Source: Candidatus Sedimenticola endophacoides
GTDB taxonomy: Bacteria; Pseudomonadota; Gammaproteobacteria; Chromatiales; Chromatiaceae
DNA: 64,000 nt
Direction of reading: 5' to 3'
Assembly: GCA_003062205.1 (NCBI GenBank)
Contig: PQCP01000100.1
Span: 32,719-96,718, forward strand
Shown here one piece after another: positions 19,639 through 30,130 of the stretch (position 1 is its first letter; every line of letters begins with the position of its first letter). A program made the translations under genes and the position numbers. A model generated the notes under the pieces. The model was not told the origin of the DNA. It made no database searches and saw only the letters and a program-made list of their open reading frames with translations.

Positions 19639-19650
19639 CGCTCTTTAACA
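19639..19650 (+). promoter_or_regulatory. boxA-like antitermination sequence before fusA
   Basis: CGCTCTTTAACA matches the boxA element bound by NusB-NusE (S10) in rRNA leaders (GCTCTTTAACA core, full match). It lies in the rpsG-fusA gap, 22 bp before the fusA start. The discriminators of the str and tRNA-Tyr promoters carry a partial match (GCTCTTT). Function here is inferred from sequence identity alone. Confidence 0.5.
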
Positions 19651-19671
19651 TTGTTGATCGGGATCGAATAC

Positions 19672-21768
19672 GTGGCACGTAGCACGCCCATTGAACGGTA
19701 TCGCAATCTTGGCATCATGGCGCACATTGACGCCGGCAAGACGACGACGACCGAGCGCGTACTCTACTACACCGGAGTGTCTCACAAGATTGGTGAGGTT
19801 CATGATGGTGCTGCCACGATGGACTGGATGGAGCAGGAGCAGGAGCGAGGAATCACTATCACCTCCGCTGCCACCACCTGTTTCTGGAGCGGCATGGACA
19901 AGCAGTTCCCGGAACACCGGATCAACATTATCGATACCCCGGGGCATGTGGATTTCACCATTGAGGTGGAGCGCTCCCTGCGGGTCCTCGACGGCGCCTG
20001 CGCCGTCTTCTGCGCCGTCGGTGGCGTGGAGCCTCAATCCGAAACCGTCTGGCGCCAGGCCAACAAGTACGGTGTGCCCCGTATCGCATTCGTCAACAAG
20101 ATGGATCGCATGGGGGCGGATTTTCTGCGTGTCGTTTCCCAGGTCAAGAGTCGTCTTGGCGCCACCCCGGTTCCGCTGCAGATCGCGATCGGCGCCGAGG
20201 AGCAGTTTCGCGGCGTAATCGACCTGATCAAGATGAAGGCCGTGGTCTGGGATGAGGCCTCGCGCGGCATGGAGTTCTCCGAGCAGGAGGTGCCTTCTGA
20301 GCTGCGGGAACTGGCCAGCGAGTGGCGAGAGCGCCTGGTCGAGGCCGCAGCCGAGGCGGACGAGGAGCTGATGGACCGCTACCTTGATGCGGGTGAACTG
20401 AGCGACGAGGAGATACGCCGCGGAATCCGCAAGCGTACCCTTGCCAACGAGATCACCCCGATGCTGTGCGGCTCCGCCTTCAAGAACAAAGGCGTTCAGG
20501 CGATGCTGGACGCGGTCATCGAATATCTGCCTTCGCCCGTGGATGTGCCGCCGATCTCCGGGGTGTTGAACGACGCGGCGGAGACCCGCGCCAGCCGTCC
20601 TCCCAGCGACGATGCGCCCTTCGCGGCCCTGGCGTTCAAGATCGCCACGGATCCTTTTGTCGGCACCCTCACCTTCTTTCGGGCCTACTCAGGTGTGCTG
20701 AAGTCGGGCGACAGTGTGTTCAATCCCATCAAGGGGAAGAAGGAACGGATCGGGCGCATCCTGCAGATGCACGCCAACTCCCGCGAGGAGATCAAGGAGG
20801 TGCGCGCGGGGGATATCGCCGCCGCCGTCGGCCTTAAGGACGTCACCACGGGCGAGACCCTGTGTGCGCTGGATTCTGTGATCACGCTTGAAAAGATGGA
20901 TTTTCCGGAGCCGGTGATCGCCGTCGCGGTCGAGCCGCGGACTCAGGCGGACCAGGAGAAGATGGGTGTCGCCCTGTCCAAGCTGGCCCAGGAGGATCCC
21001 TCGTTTCGCGTATCCACCGATGCTGAGTCAGGGCAGACCATTATCGCCGGCATGGGCGAGTTGCACCTGGATATTATCGTCGACCGCATGAAGCGGGAGT
21101 TCAAGGTCGAGGCCAATGTCGGCGCCCCCCAGGTCGCCTATCGGGAGACCATCCGCGCCCGGGTGGAGCACGAGTGCAAGTTTGTTCGTCAGTCCGGCGG
21201 GCGCGGCCAGTACGGCCACGTCTGGCTGCGCATCGAGCCGCAGGAGGAGGGGGGCGGGTACCTCTTTGTCAACGAAGTGGTGGGTGGCGCGGTGCCGCGT
21301 GAGTACATACCTGCGGTCGATAAGGGTGTACAGGAGCAGTTGGAGGGTGGTATCATGGCTGGCTACCCCGTGGTTGATGTGAAAGTCACCCTCTTTGACG
21401 GTTCCTATCACGATGTGGACTCCAGTGAGATGGCGTTCAAGATCGCCGGATCGATGTGTATGAGAGAGGGCGGTCTGAAGGCGAAGCCGGTCCTTCTGGA
21501 GCCGATCATGAAGGTTGAGGTGGTGACACCGGAAGAATACATGGGCGATGTGATGGGCGATCTGAACAGTCGCCGGGGCATCGTCCAGGGGATGGAAGAT
21601 TCCGCTGCAGGCAAGCAGATCAGGGCCGAGGTGCCGCTGTCCGCAATGTTCGGTTACGCGACCGATCTGCGTTCAGCCACCCAGGGACGGGCGACCTACA
21701 GCATGGAGTTTTCCCGCTATAGCGAGGTGCCGGCAAGCTTGGCCGACGCCGTGATTAAGAAACATTAG
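19672..21768 (+). CDS. fusA: Elongation factor G
   Basis: EF-G drives ribosomal translocation and recycling. The 698 residues have G1 [14 protein letters not shown]2 RGITITSA, G3 [10 protein letters not shown]4 NKMD, and domain IV ([15 protein letters not shown]). GTG at 19672 gives the standard start [15 protein letters not shown]; the frame is open upstream to a TTG at 19651 with no homology. tuf follows after 20 bp. Confidence 0.97.
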   Translation: MARSTPIERYRNLGIMAHIDAGKTTTTERVLYYTGVSHKIGEVHDGAATMDWMEQEQERGITITSAATTCFWSGMDKQFPEHRINIIDTPGHVDFTIEVERSLRVLDGACAVFCAVGGVEPQSETVWRQANKYGVPRIAFVNKMDRMGADFLRVVSQVKSRLGATPVPLQIAIGAEEQFRGVIDLIKMKAVVWDEASRGMEFSEQEVPSELRELASEWRERLVEAAAEADEELMDRYLDAGELSDEEIRRGIRKRTLANEITPMLCGSAFKNKGVQAMLDAVIEYLPSPVDVPPISGVLNDAAETRASRPPSDDAPFAALAFKIATDPFVGTLTFFRAYSGVLKSGDSVFNPIKGKKERIGRILQMHANSREEIKEVRAGDIAAAVGLKDVTTGETLCALDSVITLEKMDFPEPVIAVAVEPRTQADQEKMGVALSKLAQEDPSFRVSTDAESGQTIIAGMGELHLDIIVDRMKREFKVEANVGAPQVAYRETIRARVEHECKFVRQSGGRGQYGHVWLRIEPQEEGGGYLFVNEVVGGAVPREYIPAVDKGVQEQLEGGIMAGYPVVDVKVTLFDGSYHDVDSSEMAFKIAGSMCMREGGLKAKPVLLEPIMKVEVVTPEEYMGDVMGDLNSRRGIVQGMEDSAAGKQIRAEVPLSAMFGYATDLRSATQGRATYSMEFSRYSEVPASLADAVIKKH

Positions 21769-21788
21769 TTCCTCAAGGGGATAGAATC

Positions 21789-22979
21789 GTGTCTAAAGCA
21801 AAATTCGAGCGCACAAAACCGCACGTGAACGTGGGCACCATCGGTCACGTTGACCATGGCAAGACCACCCTGACCGCGGCGATCACCAAGGTGATGGCTG
21901 AGGCCCGCGGCGGTGAATTCAAGGACTACGCCGATATCGACAACGCCCCTGAAGAGCGTGAGCGCGGTATCACCATCGCCACCGCGCACGTGGAGTACGA
22001 GTCCGACACCCGCCACTACGCGCACGTCGACTGCCCTGGACACGCCGATTATGTGAAGAACATGATCACCGGCGCGGCGCAGATGGACGGAGCGGTCCTG
22101 GTGGTCTCCGCGGCGGACGGTCCGATGCCCCAGACCCGTGAGCACATCCTGCTCTCCCGTCAGGTTGGTGTGCCCTACATTCTGGTGTACATGAACAAGG
22201 CGGACATGGTCGATGACGAGGAGCTGCTGGAGCTGGTGGAGATGGAAGTGCGCGAGCTTCTGGACCAGTACGAGTTCCCCGGAGACGACACCCCGATCGT
22301 GGTAGGTTCCGCGCTGAAGGCGCTCGAAGGGGACACCTCGGATATCGGTGCGCCGTCGATCATCAAGCTGGTGGAGGCGATGGATGCCTACATTCCCACC
22401 CCGGAGCGTGACACCGACAAGCCGTTCCTGATGCCGATCGAGGATGTGTTCTCGATCTCCGGTCGCGGCACGGTGGTGACCGGTCGCGTGGAGCGCGGCG
22501 TGGTGAAGGTGGGTGAGGAGATCGAGATTGTGGGTATCCGCGATACCCAGAAGACCACCTGTACCGGCGTTGAGATGTTCCGCAAGCTGCTGGATCAGGG
22601 GCAGGCGGGCGACAACGTGGGCGTGCTGCTGCGCGGCACCAAGCGTGACGATGTGGAGCGCGGCCAGGTGCTGGCGCGTCCCGGCACCATCACCCCGCAC
22701 ACCCATTTTGAGTGTGAGGTGTATGTGCTGAGCAAGGATGAGGGTGGTCGTCACACGCCGTTTTTCAACGGTTACCGTCCGCAGTTTTACTTCCGTACCA
22801 CCGACGTGACCGGAGCCTGCGACCTTCCCGAGGGTATAGAGATGGTGATGCCGGGTGACAACGTGAAGATGACCGTCAAGCTGATCGCGCCCATCGCCAT
22901 GGAAGAGGGACTGCGTTTCGCTATCCGCGAAGGTGGCCGCACCGTCGGCGCCGGCGTTGTATCCAAGATCATTGAGTAA
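21789..22979 (+). CDS. tuf: Elongation factor Tu, copy 2
   Basis: This str-operon EF-Tu has 396 residues and appears identical in protein to the copy at 4727. Nucleotide differences are confined to a handful of positions, such as GTG start, GAG and CAC codons near the 5' end, and ATT for ATC near the stop, the pattern left by gene conversion. The GTG start at 21789 follows AAGGGGA. rpsJ begins 5 bp after the stop, so the str and S10 operons appear joined. Confidence 0.98.
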   Translation: MSKAKFERTKPHVNVGTIGHVDHGKTTLTAAITKVMAEARGGEFKDYADIDNAPEERERGITIATAHVEYESDTRHYAHVDCPGHADYVKNMITGAAQMDGAVLVVSAADGPMPQTREHILLSRQVGVPYILVYMNKADMVDDEELLELVEMEVRELLDQYEFPGDDTPIVVGSALKALEGDTSDIGAPSIIKLVEAMDAYIPTPERDTDKPFLMPIEDVFSISGRGTVVTGRVERGVVKVGEEIEIVGIRDTQKTTCTGVEMFRKLLDQGQAGDNVGVLLRGTKRDDVERGQVLARPGTITPHTHFECEVYVLSKDEGGRHTPFFNGYRPQFYFRTTDVTGACDLPEGIEMVMPGDNVKMTVKLIAPIAMEEGLRFAIREGGRTVGAGVVSKIIE

Positions 22980-22984
22980 TAAAT

Positions 22985-23296
22985 ATGGCCAACCAGAGAA
23001 TCCGTATTCGACTGAAGGCTTTCGATCACCGTCTGATCGATCAGTCCGCGCGCGAAATCGTGGAAACTGCCAAGCGCACCGGCGCCCAGGTACGTGGACC
23101 GATTCCGATGCCGACCAAGAAAGAGCGGTACACCGTGCTGATCTCTCCGCACGTCAACAAAGACGCCCGTGACCAGTACGAGATCCGTACCCACAAGCGT
23201 CTGATGGATATCGTCGATCCGACAGACAAGACCGTCGATGCGCTGATGAAGCTGGATCTCGCAGCCGGTGTTGACGTTCAGATCAAGCTGAACTGA
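22985..23296 (+). CDS. rpsJ: 30S ribosomal protein S10 (NusE)
   Basis: S10 is a 30S head protein and, as NusE, joins NusB at boxA. The 103 residues start [19 protein letters not shown] and have the conserved loop TKKERYTVL. The bases between the tuf stop and this ATG (TAAATAT region) lack a Shine-Dalgarno, so coupling to tuf translation is likely. The S10 leader regulated by L4 in E. coli is absent because tuf adjoins directly. Confidence 0.98.
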   Translation: MANQRIRIRLKAFDHRLIDQSAREIVETAKRTGAQVRGPIPMPTKKERYTVLISPHVNKDARDQYEIRTHKRLMDIVDPTDKTVDALMKLDLAAGVDVQIKLN

Positions 23297-23307
23297 GGTT
23301 AAGAACA

Positions 23308-23958
23308 ATGGCGATTGGAATTGTCGGACGTAAGGTAGGCATGACCCGGGTCTTCACAGAAGCCGGTGCCTCCGTCCCAGTAACAGTTATTGAGATAGAA
23401 CCCAACCGGGTTACCCAGCTACGCACCGTCGAAAACGACGGCTATAGCGCAGTGCAGGTCACCACCGGAAGCCGCAAGGCGTCACGGGTCAACAAGCCTG
23501 AGAGCGGGCACCTGGCCCGGGCCGGCGTCGAGGCGGGCCGTGGTCTGTGGGAGTTTCGCCTGGGCGAGGGTGAGGGCGAAGGCCTGGAGGTCGGCGGCGA
23601 GATCAACATCGATATTTTCGAGGCGGGTCAGATCGTCGATGTGCGTGGCATCACCAAGGGCAAGGGTTTCCAGGGCGGCGTGAAGCGTTACAACTTCCGC
23701 ATGCAGGATGCCACCCACGGCAACTCGCTGTCCCATCGCGCACCCGGTTCCATCGGTCAGTGTCAGACCCCCGGGCGCGTCTTCAAGGGGAAGAAGATGG
23801 CCGGTCACATGGGTAGTGTTCAGCGCTCGGCCCAGAACATTGAAGTGGTTCGCGTCGATGCGGAGCGCAACCTGCTTTTGGTCAAGGGCTCGGTGCCCGG
23901 CGCCAAGGGTGGGAACGTCATCGTTACGCCGGCTATCAAGCTGGTGAACAAGGGGTAA
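23308..23958 (+). CDS. rplC: 50S ribosomal protein L3
   Basis: L3 reaches the peptidyl transferase centre. The 216 residues begin [20 protein letters not shown] and include the long extension with [20 protein letters not shown], whose GSIGQ glutamine is the residue methylated by PrmB in E. coli. It lies 11 bp after rpsJ and 5 bp before rplD. Confidence 0.98.
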   Translation: MAIGIVGRKVGMTRVFTEAGASVPVTVIEIEPNRVTQLRTVENDGYSAVQVTTGSRKASRVNKPESGHLARAGVEAGRGLWEFRLGEGEGEGLEVGGEINIDIFEAGQIVDVRGITKGKGFQGGVKRYNFRMQDATHGNSLSHRAPGSIGQCQTPGRVFKGKKMAGHMGSVQRSAQNIEVVRVDAERNLLLVKGSVPGAKGGNVIVTPAIKLVNKG

Positions 23959-23963
23959 TCGAT

Positions 23964-24578
23964 ATGGATCTCAACGTCAAAGCAGGTAGCGGCAGCGCGG
24001 AGACCATGCAGGTTTCCGATGCCGTGTTCGCCGCGGACTACAACCAGGCCCTGATTCATCAGGTCGTCACCGCTTACATGGCGGGCGCGCGTTCCGGTAC
24101 CAAGGCCCAGAAAACCCGTGCCGAGGTCAGTGGCGGCGGTGCCAAGCCATGGCGCCAGAAGGGTACGGGCCGCGCGCGATCCGGCAGCAGCAGCAGCCCG
24201 ATCTGGCGCTCCGGCGGCGTCACCTTCGCGGCCCGTCCGCGCAACCATGAGCAGAAGGTCAACCGCAAGATGTACCGCGGTGCCCTGCGCTCGATCCTCT
24301 CCGAACTGCTGCGTCAGGAGCGCCTGGTGGCAGTCTCCGATCTGGCGGTCTCGGCGCCGAAGACCAAGGAGCTGGTCTCCAGGCTCAATGAGCTGGGTCT
24401 CAAGGAGGTGCTCATCGTGGCTGAAAGTCCCGACGAGAACCTCTATCTCGCCGCACGCAACTTGCTGAACGTGGATGTGTGTGACGTCAACGAGGTCGAT
24501 CCAGTCAGCCTGATCGGTTTCGACACGGTACTGATGACCTCTGGCGCCATCAAGTCTCTGGAGGGACGGCTGTCATGA
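23964..24578 (+). CDS. rplD: 50S ribosomal protein L4
   Basis: L4 lines the exit tunnel; in E. coli it also controls the S10 operon. The 204 residues contain the tunnel loop with [20 protein letters not shown] and the Rossmann-like C-terminal part. ATG at 23964; its stop overlaps the rplW start by 4 bp (ATGA). Confidence 0.97.
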   Translation: MDLNVKAGSGSAETMQVSDAVFAADYNQALIHQVVTAYMAGARSGTKAQKTRAEVSGGGAKPWRQKGTGRARSGSSSSPIWRSGGVTFAARPRNHEQKVNRKMYRGALRSILSELLRQERLVAVSDLAVSAPKTKELVSRLNELGLKEVLIVAESPDENLYLAARNLLNVDVCDVNEVDPVSLIGFDTVLMTSGAIKSLEGRLS

Positions 24579-24871
24579 ACAAAGAGCGTTTGATGCAGGT
24601 GCTGGTCGGTCCGGTGGTCTCTGAAAAGAGTACCAACGCAGCCGATGCGGGCCGACAGTTTGTATTCAAGGTGGTGCCCAGCGCCACCAAGCCCGAGATC
24701 AAGAAGGCGGTCGAGTTGATGTTCGATGTCAAGGTCGATGCCGTGCGAGTGGTCAACATCAAGGGCAAACAGAAACGTTTCGGTGCCGTCATGGGTCGCC
24801 GCAACGGTGTTCGCAAGGCCTACGTCAAGCTGGCCGAGGGTAACGATATCGATTTCGGGGGCGGCGCCTGA
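24575..24871 (+). CDS. rplW: 50S ribosomal protein L23
   Basis: L23 sits at the tunnel exit and docks trigger factor and SRP. The 98 residues include [30 protein letters not shown] and the basic loop GKQKRFG. It overlaps rplD by 4 bp, indicating translational coupling. Confidence 0.97.
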   Translation: MNKERLMQVLVGPVVSEKSTNAADAGRQFVFKVVPSATKPEIKKAVELMFDVKVDAVRVVNIKGKQKRFGAVMGRRNGVRKAYVKLAEGNDIDFGGGA

Positions 24872-24911
24872 GCGGGCCGTTTCAGGAACGATCTAGAGCG
24901 GAAGTAAGACA

Positions 24912-25739
24912 ATGGCAATTGTTAAGACAAAACCAACTTCAGCCGGCCGTCGATTTGTTGTCAAGGTGGTTGACGCCGACCTGCACAAAGGTGAACCCTA
25001 CGCGCCTCTGCTGGAGAAAAAGAGCAAGACCGGCGGCCGTAACAACAACGGTCACATTACCACCCGTCACAGGGGTGGGGGTCACAAGCAGCGCTATCGT
25101 GTGATCGACTTCAAGCGTGACAAGGACGGCATCCCCGGCGAGGTTGAGCGGATCGAGTACGATCCCAACCGCACCGCCAATATCGCCCTTGTCAAATACG
25201 CCGATGGCGAACGCCGCTACATCATCGCACCCAAGGGGATCAAGGCCGGGGCGCGGATCATGTCCGGTGAAGAGGCCGAGATTCGTCCCGGTAACTGCCT
25301 GCCACTACGCAACATTCCGGTAGGCTCGGTGGTCCACTGCGTGGAGATGAAGGTGGGTAAGGGCGCTCAGATGGCGCGCTCCGCCGGCGCCTCGGTGCAG
25401 CTGGTTGCGCGTGATGGCGAGTATGCCACTCTGCGTCTGCGCTCCGGCGAGATGCGCAAGGTCCGCTACGAGTGTCGCGCGGTGCTGGGCGAGGTGGGCA
25501 ACTCCGAGCACAACCTGCGCAAACTCGGCAAGGCCGGTGCATCGCGCTGGCGCGGCGTACGCCCGACCGTTCGCGGTGTCGCCATGAATCCGGTCGATCA
25601 CCCGCACGGTGGTGGCGAGGGACGCACCTCTGGTGGCCGTCACCCCGTCTCTCCGTGGGGTGTGCCCACCAAGGGCAAGAAGACGCGTACCAACAAGCGC
25701 ACGAATAAGATGATCGTGCGTCGTCGCAACCGCAAGTAA
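24912..25739 (+). CDS. rplB: 50S ribosomal protein L2
   Basis: L2 is needed for subunit joining and peptidyl transfer. The 275 residues carry [19 protein letters not shown], the KGIKAGARI region and the C-terminal [16 protein letters not shown] with the conserved histidine (His229 in E. coli numbering). It follows rplW by 40 bp. Confidence 0.98.
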   Translation: MAIVKTKPTSAGRRFVVKVVDADLHKGEPYAPLLEKKSKTGGRNNNGHITTRHRGGGHKQRYRVIDFKRDKDGIPGEVERIEYDPNRTANIALVKYADGERRYIIAPKGIKAGARIMSGEEAEIRPGNCLPLRNIPVGSVVHCVEMKVGKGAQMARSAGASVQLVARDGEYATLRLRSGEMRKVRYECRAVLGEVGNSEHNLRKLGKAGASRWRGVRPTVRGVAMNPVDHPHGGGEGRTSGGRHPVSPWGVPTKGKKTRTNKRTNKMIVRRRNRK

Positions 25740-25760
25740 ACGGAACCGAGGTAAGTAAAA

Positions 25761-26036
25761 GTGCCACGTTCAATTAAAAAAGGCCCGTTCGTAGACCACC
25801 ACCTGGCTAAGAAGGTCGATGAGGCGGTTGCGAGCAACAGTAAGCGTCCGATCAAGACCTGGTCGCGTCGTTCCATGATACTGCCGGAGATGGTCGGCCT
25901 GACTGTCGCCGTCTACAACGGCCGCCAGCATGTACCGGTTCTCGTATCCGAGAATATGGTTGGTCACAAACTGGGTGAGTTCGCCCTGACCCGAACCTAT
26001 CGTGGTCACGCGGCGGATAAGAAGTCCAAACGATAA
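25761..26036 (+). CDS. rpsS: 30S ribosomal protein S19
   Basis: S19 binds the 16S head with S13. The 91 residues read [19 protein letters not shown] and contain the family signature [16 protein letters not shown]. The start is GTG at 25761 after GAGGTAAG. Confidence 0.97.
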   Translation: MPRSIKKGPFVDHHLAKKVDEAVASNSKRPIKTWSRRSMILPEMVGLTVAVYNGRQHVPVLVSENMVGHKLGEFALTRTYRGHAADKKSKR

Positions 26037-26050
26037 ACGGGGATTGAGAA

Positions 26051-26383
26051 ATGCAGGCTATAGCAAAACACCGCTTTGCGCGTATCTCGGCCCAGAAGGG
26101 TCGTTTGGTCGCCGATCAGATCCGTGGTCTGCCGGTGGAGAAGGCGTTGAACGTCCTGAACTTCTCCACCAAGAAGGGCGCTGACCTGATGAAAAAGGTA
26201 CTCGATTCCGCTATCGCAAACGCGGAGAACAACGATGGCGCGGACATCGACGAGCTCAAGGTCTCCGCGGTCTATGTTGACGAGGGGCCGACCATGAAGC
26301 GGATTCGCGCACGTGCCAAAGGCCGCGCGGCCCGGATTTTGAAACGGACCAGCCACATCACTGTGGCTGTTTCAGACAAGTAA
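26051..26383 (+). CDS. rplV: 50S ribosomal protein L22
   Basis: L22 lines the exit tunnel next to L4 and is a macrolide-resistance site. The 110 residues contain [16 protein letters not shown] and the tunnel beta-hairpin with [15 protein letters not shown]. It lies between rpsS and rpsC, 14 and 16 bp apart. Confidence 0.97.
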   Translation: MQAIAKHRFARISAQKGRLVADQIRGLPVEKALNVLNFSTKKGADLMKKVLDSAIANAENNDGADIDELKVSAVYVDEGPTMKRIRARAKGRAARILKRTSHITVAVSDK

Positions 26384-26399
26384 GGCAAGAGAGGCCAAT

Positions 26400-27089
26400 A
26401 TGGGTCAGAAAGTACATCCAACTGGCATTCGGCTGGGCATCGTCAAAGAGTGGACATCCAAATGGTATGCCGACTCCAGGGACTACGCCGATCTGCTGAA
26501 TACTGATCTCGAGGTTCGCGAGTATCTGAAGAAGCGCCTCTCTCAGGCTTCGGTCAGTCGCATCCAGATCGACCGCCCGGCGAAGAATGCCCACATCACC
26601 ATCCACACTGCGCGTCCCGGCCTGGTGATCGGCAAGAAGGGCGAGGATATCGACGCACTACGCCAGGAAGTATCCCAGCGCATGGGGATCCCCGTACACA
26701 TCAGTGTCGAGGAGATTCGCAAGCCTGAGCTCGATGCACAGCTGGTTGCCGAGAGCATCACCCAGCAGCTTGAGCGCCGCGTCATGTTCCGCCGTGCCAT
26801 GAAGCGCTCGGTGCAGACATCGATGCGACTGGGAGCCGAGGGGATCAAGATCAACATCGCCGGCCGCCTCAACGGCGCCGAGATCGCCCGCAACGAGTGG
26901 TATCGTGAGGGACGCGTTCCACTGCATACCCTGCGTGCGGATATCGACTACGGTTTCGCCGAAGCCAAGACCACCTATGGCATCATCGGTGTCAAGGTCT
27001 GGATCTTCAAGGGCGAAGTGTTTGAAGGCGCTACGGCTGCCCAGGATGAGGACCGGGCACCCAGGCGTGGTTCGGGGAAGAGGGGCTAA
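26400..27089 (+). CDS. rpsC: 30S ribosomal protein S3
   Basis: S3 is at the mRNA entry tunnel and takes part in helicase activity. The 229 residues begin [14 protein letters not shown]. The KH domain has [16 protein letters not shown]. The C-terminal domain carries the [18 protein letters not shown] signature. rplP starts 3 bp later. Confidence 0.98.
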   Translation: MGQKVHPTGIRLGIVKEWTSKWYADSRDYADLLNTDLEVREYLKKRLSQASVSRIQIDRPAKNAHITIHTARPGLVIGKKGEDIDALRQEVSQRMGIPVHISVEEIRKPELDAQLVAESITQQLERRVMFRRAMKRSVQTSMRLGAEGIKINIAGRLNGAEIARNEWYREGRVPLHTLRADIDYGFAEAKTTYGIIGVKVWIFKGEVFEGATAAQDEDRAPRRGSGKRG

Positions 27090-27092
27090 GCC

Positions 27093-27506
27093 ATGTTATT
27101 GCCAAAACGGACAAAATTCCGTAAACAGCACAAGGGCCGCAATCGTGGTCTGGCCAATCGCGGCAGCAAAGTGAGCTTCGGCGAGTTCGGCTTGCAGGCC
27201 GTGGGCCGGGGTCAGATCACCTCACGCCAGATCGAGGCCGGTCGCCGTACCATCACCCGTCACATCAAGCGTGGCGGTAAGGTCTGGATTCGCGTTTTCC
27301 CGGACAAGCCGATCACCTCCAAACCTCTCGAGGTTCGTCAGGGTAAGGGCAAGGGTAACGTCGAGTACTGGGTGTGCCTGGTACAGCCGGGGCGCATGCT
27401 GTACGAAATCGAGGGCGTTTCCGAGCGGCTGGCGCGCGAGGCGTTTGAGCTGGCCGCGGCGAAGCTGCCGTTCAAGACCAACTTTGCTAAACGGACGGTA
27501 CTGTGA
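27093..27506 (+). CDS. rplP: 50S ribosomal protein L16
   Basis: L16 helps position A-site tRNA. The 137 residues begin [19 protein letters not shown] and include [20 protein letters not shown]. Its stop overlaps the rpmC start by 4 bp. Confidence 0.98.
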   Translation: MLLPKRTKFRKQHKGRNRGLANRGSKVSFGEFGLQAVGRGQITSRQIEAGRRTITRHIKRGGKVWIRVFPDKPITSKPLEVRQGKGKGNVEYWVCLVQPGRMLYEIEGVSERLAREAFELAAAKLPFKTNFAKRTVL

Positions 27507-27703
27507 TGAAGGCGAGTGAACTTCGGGAAAAGTCCCCCTCGGAACTGGAGGAGTCCCTGCTGGAGCTGCGCAAGGAGCAGTTCAACCTGCGCATGCAGCA
27601 GAGCACCGGACAGCTGGCGCGTCCTTCGGAAGTCAACCGTGTGCGTAAAGAGATCGCCCGGGTCAAGACCGTTTTGAACGAAATGAAAGCAGGTGAAGCA
27701 TGA
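27503..27703 (+). CDS. rpmC: 50S ribosomal protein L29
   Basis: L29 is a small helical hairpin protein at the tunnel exit. The 66 residues begin [10 protein letters not shown] and include [20 protein letters not shown] and [11 protein letters not shown]. It overlaps rplP and rpsQ by 4 bp each. Confidence 0.97.
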   Translation: MMKASELREKSPSELEESLLELRKEQFNLRMQQSTGQLARPSEVNRVRKEIARVKTVLNEMKAGEA

Positions 27704-27963
27704 TGAGCGAGCAAGAGACAACGAACCGCACGCTCCAGGGCCATGTCGTCAGCGACAAGATGGACAAGACCATCACCGTGAAAATCGAGCGTCAGGTGAA
27801 GCACCCCATATACGGCAAGTTCGTGCGACGCTCGACCAAGGTTCACGCCCACGACGAGAACAACGAGTGCGGAATCGGCGACGTGGTGGTGGTTGAACAG
27901 TGCCGGCCACTTTCCAAAAGCAAGACCTGGCGCCTGGTCAAGGTTGTGGAAAAGGCATCTTGA
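27700..27963 (+). CDS. rpsQ: 30S ribosomal protein S17
   Basis: S17 is a primary 16S binder with an OB fold. The 87 residues include [23 protein letters not shown] and the basic [16 protein letters not shown] loop. ATG at 27700 overlaps the rpmC stop; an adjacent ATG at 27703 is equally possible. A 60-bp gap to rplN marks the S10/spc boundary, though no terminator is seen. Confidence 0.97.
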   Translation: MMSEQETTNRTLQGHVVSDKMDKTITVKIERQVKHPIYGKFVRRSTKVHAHDENNECGIGDVVVVEQCRPLSKSKTWRLVKVVEKAS

Positions 27964-28023
27964 GGGCAGCCCGGTTTATTGAGGCGGTTTTCGGATTACT
28001 GATATTTAGATTGGGACAGACCA

Positions 28024-28392
28024 ATGATCCAGATGCAGACAATGCTCAACGTCGCTGACAACAGCGGTGCCAAGCGGGTCCAGTGTATTAAGGTACTGGG
28101 TGGCTCGCACCGTCGCTATGCCGGAATCGGGGATATCATCAAGGTGAGCGTCAAGGACGCCATCCCCCGTGGCAAAGTCAAGAAGGGTGACGTATTCAAC
28201 GCGGTAGTGGTGCGTACCCGAAAGGGTGTGCGCCGTCCAGACGGGTCCCTGATCCGTTTTGACGGCAACGCGGCGGTACTGCTGAACAACCAATTGCAGC
28301 CGATCGGCACCCGTATCTTCGGGCCGGTTACCCGCGAACTGCGCAGCGAACGTTTCATGAAGATCATCTCGCTCGCACCTGAAGTGCTCTGA
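28024..28392 (+). CDS. rplN: 50S ribosomal protein L14
   Basis: L14 lies at the subunit interface and is the first spc-operon protein. The 122 residues begin [27 protein letters not shown] and include the [19 protein letters not shown] segment. rplX starts 10 bp later. Confidence 0.98.
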   Translation: MIQMQTMLNVADNSGAKRVQCIKVLGGSHRRYAGIGDIIKVSVKDAIPRGKVKKGDVFNAVVVRTRKGVRRPDGSLIRFDGNAAVLLNNQLQPIGTRIFGPVTRELRSERFMKIISLAPEVL

Positions 28393-28402
28393 GGGTTAAA
28401 TC

Positions 28403-28726
28403 ATGGCTATGCGTAAGATAAGACAGGGTGACCAGGTCGTTGTCATTACCGGCAAGGACAAGGGCAAGCAGGGCACCGTCCTGCGCGTCATCGACGACCA
28501 GAAGGTGGTTGTCGAGAACATCAACATCGTGAAGAAGCACACCAAGGCCAACCCGATGCAGGGTGAGCCCGGCGGTATCCTAGACAAGGAGATGCCCCTG
28601 GCGATCTCCAATGTCGCGATCTTCAATCCGGAGACCGGTAAGGCCGATCGGGTTGGGTTCAAGGTCCTGGAGGATGGACGCAAGGTGCGCTACTTCAAGT
28701 CCAACGGCGAAGTCGTGGATATCTGA
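28403..28726 (+). CDS. rplX: 50S ribosomal protein L24
   Basis: L24 starts 50S assembly and lies near the tunnel exit. The 107 residues carry a KOW motif ([21 protein letters not shown]) and a [17 protein letters not shown] tail. ATG at 28403; [11 protein letters not shown] is slightly extended compared with shorter family members. Confidence 0.97.
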   Translation: MAMRKIRQGDQVVVITGKDKGKQGTVLRVIDDQKVVVENINIVKKHTKANPMQGEPGGILDKEMPLAISNVAIFNPETGKADRVGFKVLEDGRKVRYFKSNGEVVDI

Positions 28727-28739
28727 GGCGGAAACTAAG

Positions 28740-29279
28740 ATGGCAAGATTACAGCAACGTTACCGCGACGAGATCGTGGGCCAGCTGAAAGAGAAGCTTG
28801 GCGTAAAGAGTGTGATGGAAGTACCCAAGATCACCAAGATCACTCTGAACATGGGCGTCGGTGAGGCGGTCGGCGACAAGAAAGTGATGGAGTTCGCCCT
28901 GGCCGATATGGAGAAGATTGCCGGACAGAAGGCGGTCGTGACCAAGGCGCGCAAATCAGTCGCGGGCTTCAAGATCCGCGAGGAGTGGCCTATCGGCTGC
29001 AAGGTGACTCTGCGCCGCGAGCGCATGTACGAGTTCCTCGACAGACTGATCAACGTCGCGATTCCTCGTATTCGCGACTTCCGTGGTATGAGTGGAAAAT
29101 CCTTCGACGGGCGTGGCAACTACAGCCTGGGCGTCAAGGAGCAGATCATCTTCCCGGAGATCGATTACGACAAGGTCGACACCCTGCGTGGTCTCGATAT
29201 CACCATCACCACGACGGCAAAGACGGATGAAGAGGGGCGCGCCCTGCTGGCGGCCTTCAACTTCCCATTCAAAAACTGA
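28740..29279 (+). CDS. rplE: 50S ribosomal protein L5
   Basis: L5 binds 5S rRNA and contacts P-site tRNA. The true start is ATG at 28740 ([16 protein letters not shown]), giving 179 residues, the E. coli length; the open frame upstream overlaps rplX and is not coding. Key segments are [29 protein letters not shown] and [21 protein letters not shown]8 represses around this gene's start in E. coli. Confidence 0.97.
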   Translation: MARLQQRYRDEIVGQLKEKLGVKSVMEVPKITKITLNMGVGEAVGDKKVMEFALADMEKIAGQKAVVTKARKSVAGFKIREEWPIGCKVTLRRERMYEFLDRLINVAIPRIRDFRGMSGKSFDGRGNYSLGVKEQIIFPEIDYDKVDTLRGLDITITTTAKTDEEGRALLAAFNFPFKN

Positions 29280-29289
29280 GTACATCGTA

Positions 29290-29595
29290 ATGGCAAAAAA
29301 GAGCATGATCGCCCGCGAGGCAAAACGGGCCAAGATTGTTGCAAAGTACGCGGCCAAGCGTAGCGAGCTGAAGGCGATTATCCAGAATCCCAACAGCACC
29401 CCGGAGCAGGTGGATGCGGCCGTGTTGCAGCTGCAGAAACAGCCCCGTGACGCCAGCCCCAGCCGTAAGCAGCGCCGCTGCCGGGTCAGTGGGCGGCCGC
29501 ACGCCGTGTACCGCAAATTTGGTCTGTGCAGGAACAAACTTCGCGAAGCGGCCATGCGTGGTGATGTGCCAGGGCTTGTAAAAGCCAGCTGGTGA
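29290..29595 (+). CDS. rpsN: 30S ribosomal protein S14
   Basis: S14 is a 30S head protein. The start is ATG at 29290 ([16 protein letters not shown]), giving the 101-residue long form without the zinc-binding cysteine pairs of the short type. The C-terminal family motif [24 protein letters not shown] is present. A 121-bp gap with a possible promoter follows. Confidence 0.97.
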   Translation: MAKKSMIAREAKRAKIVAKYAAKRSELKAIIQNPNSTPEQVDAAVLQLQKQPRDASPSRKQRRCRVSGRPHAVYRKFGLCRNKLREAAMRGDVPGLVKASW

Positions 29596-29603
29596 TGTAT
29601 AAT
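29576..29603 (+). promoter_or_regulatory. Possible internal spc promoter before rpsH
   Basis: A perfect -10 box TATAAT at 29598-29603 starts 2 bp after the rpsN stop. TTGTAA at 29576-29581, 16 bp upstream, could be the -35 box and lies inside the end of rpsN. The 121-bp gap also holds TCCGCC-GTG-GGCGGA followed by TTTT at 29637-29655, a terminator-like attenuator. Confidence 0.5.
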
Positions 29604-29636
29604 CTGCCCCCTTTTTCGGGGTAGATCCACCTCGAG

Positions 29637-29655
29637 TCCGCCGTGGGCGGATTTT
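29637..29655 (+). terminator. Terminator-like attenuator in the rpsN-rpsH gap
   Basis: TCCGCC at 29637-29642 pairs with GGCGGA at 29646-29651 around GTG, followed by TTTT. The stem is short (6 bp), so partial termination is more likely than complete. It could balance distal spc expression with the possible promoter just upstream. Confidence 0.45.
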
Positions 29656-29716
29656 CGTGCAATCGTTTGGGTATCGCGCCGCGTGTCGGTGGTCTGACCT
29701 AGAGGGTTTAAAAATT

Positions 29717-30112
29717 ATGAGTATGACTGATCCGATAGCGGATATGCTGACGCGCATTCGCAATGGTCAACAGGTCGGCAAGGTTTCCGTGGCCATGCCG
29801 GCCTCCAAGCAGAAGCTCGCAGTGGCCCGGCTCCTCCAGGACGAGGGTTACATCAGCGACTTCTCCACCTCCGATGCCGAGGGTAAAAACGTCCTGAGCA
29901 TCGAGCTGAAGTACTTCCAGGGTAAACCCGTCATCGAGGAGATCCAGCGCGTAAGCCGTCCTGGATTGCGCATCTACAAGGGCGCCAAGGAGCTTCCCAA
30001 GGTGCGCGGAGGACTCGGTGTCGCCATCATCTCCACTTCCCAGGGCCTGATGTCCGATCGCGCCGCGCGCGCTGCCGGTCACGGCGGTGAAGTGCTGGCC
30101 TACGTGGCTTGA
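29717..30112 (+). CDS. rpsH: 30S ribosomal protein S8
   Basis: S8 is a primary 16S binder and the spc autorepressor in E. coli. The start is ATG at 29717 ([18 protein letters not shown]), giving 131 residues; upstream in-frame codons belong to the gap. The C-terminal [21 protein letters not shown] signature is present. Confidence 0.97.
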   Translation: MSMTDPIADMLTRIRNGQQVGKVSVAMPASKQKLAVARLLQDEGYISDFSTSDAEGKNVLSIELKYFQGKPVIEEIQRVSRPGLRIYKGAKELPKVRGGLGVAIISTSQGLMSDRAARAAGHGGEVLAYVA

Positions 30113-30130
30113 TCGATAGGAGAAATTGAT

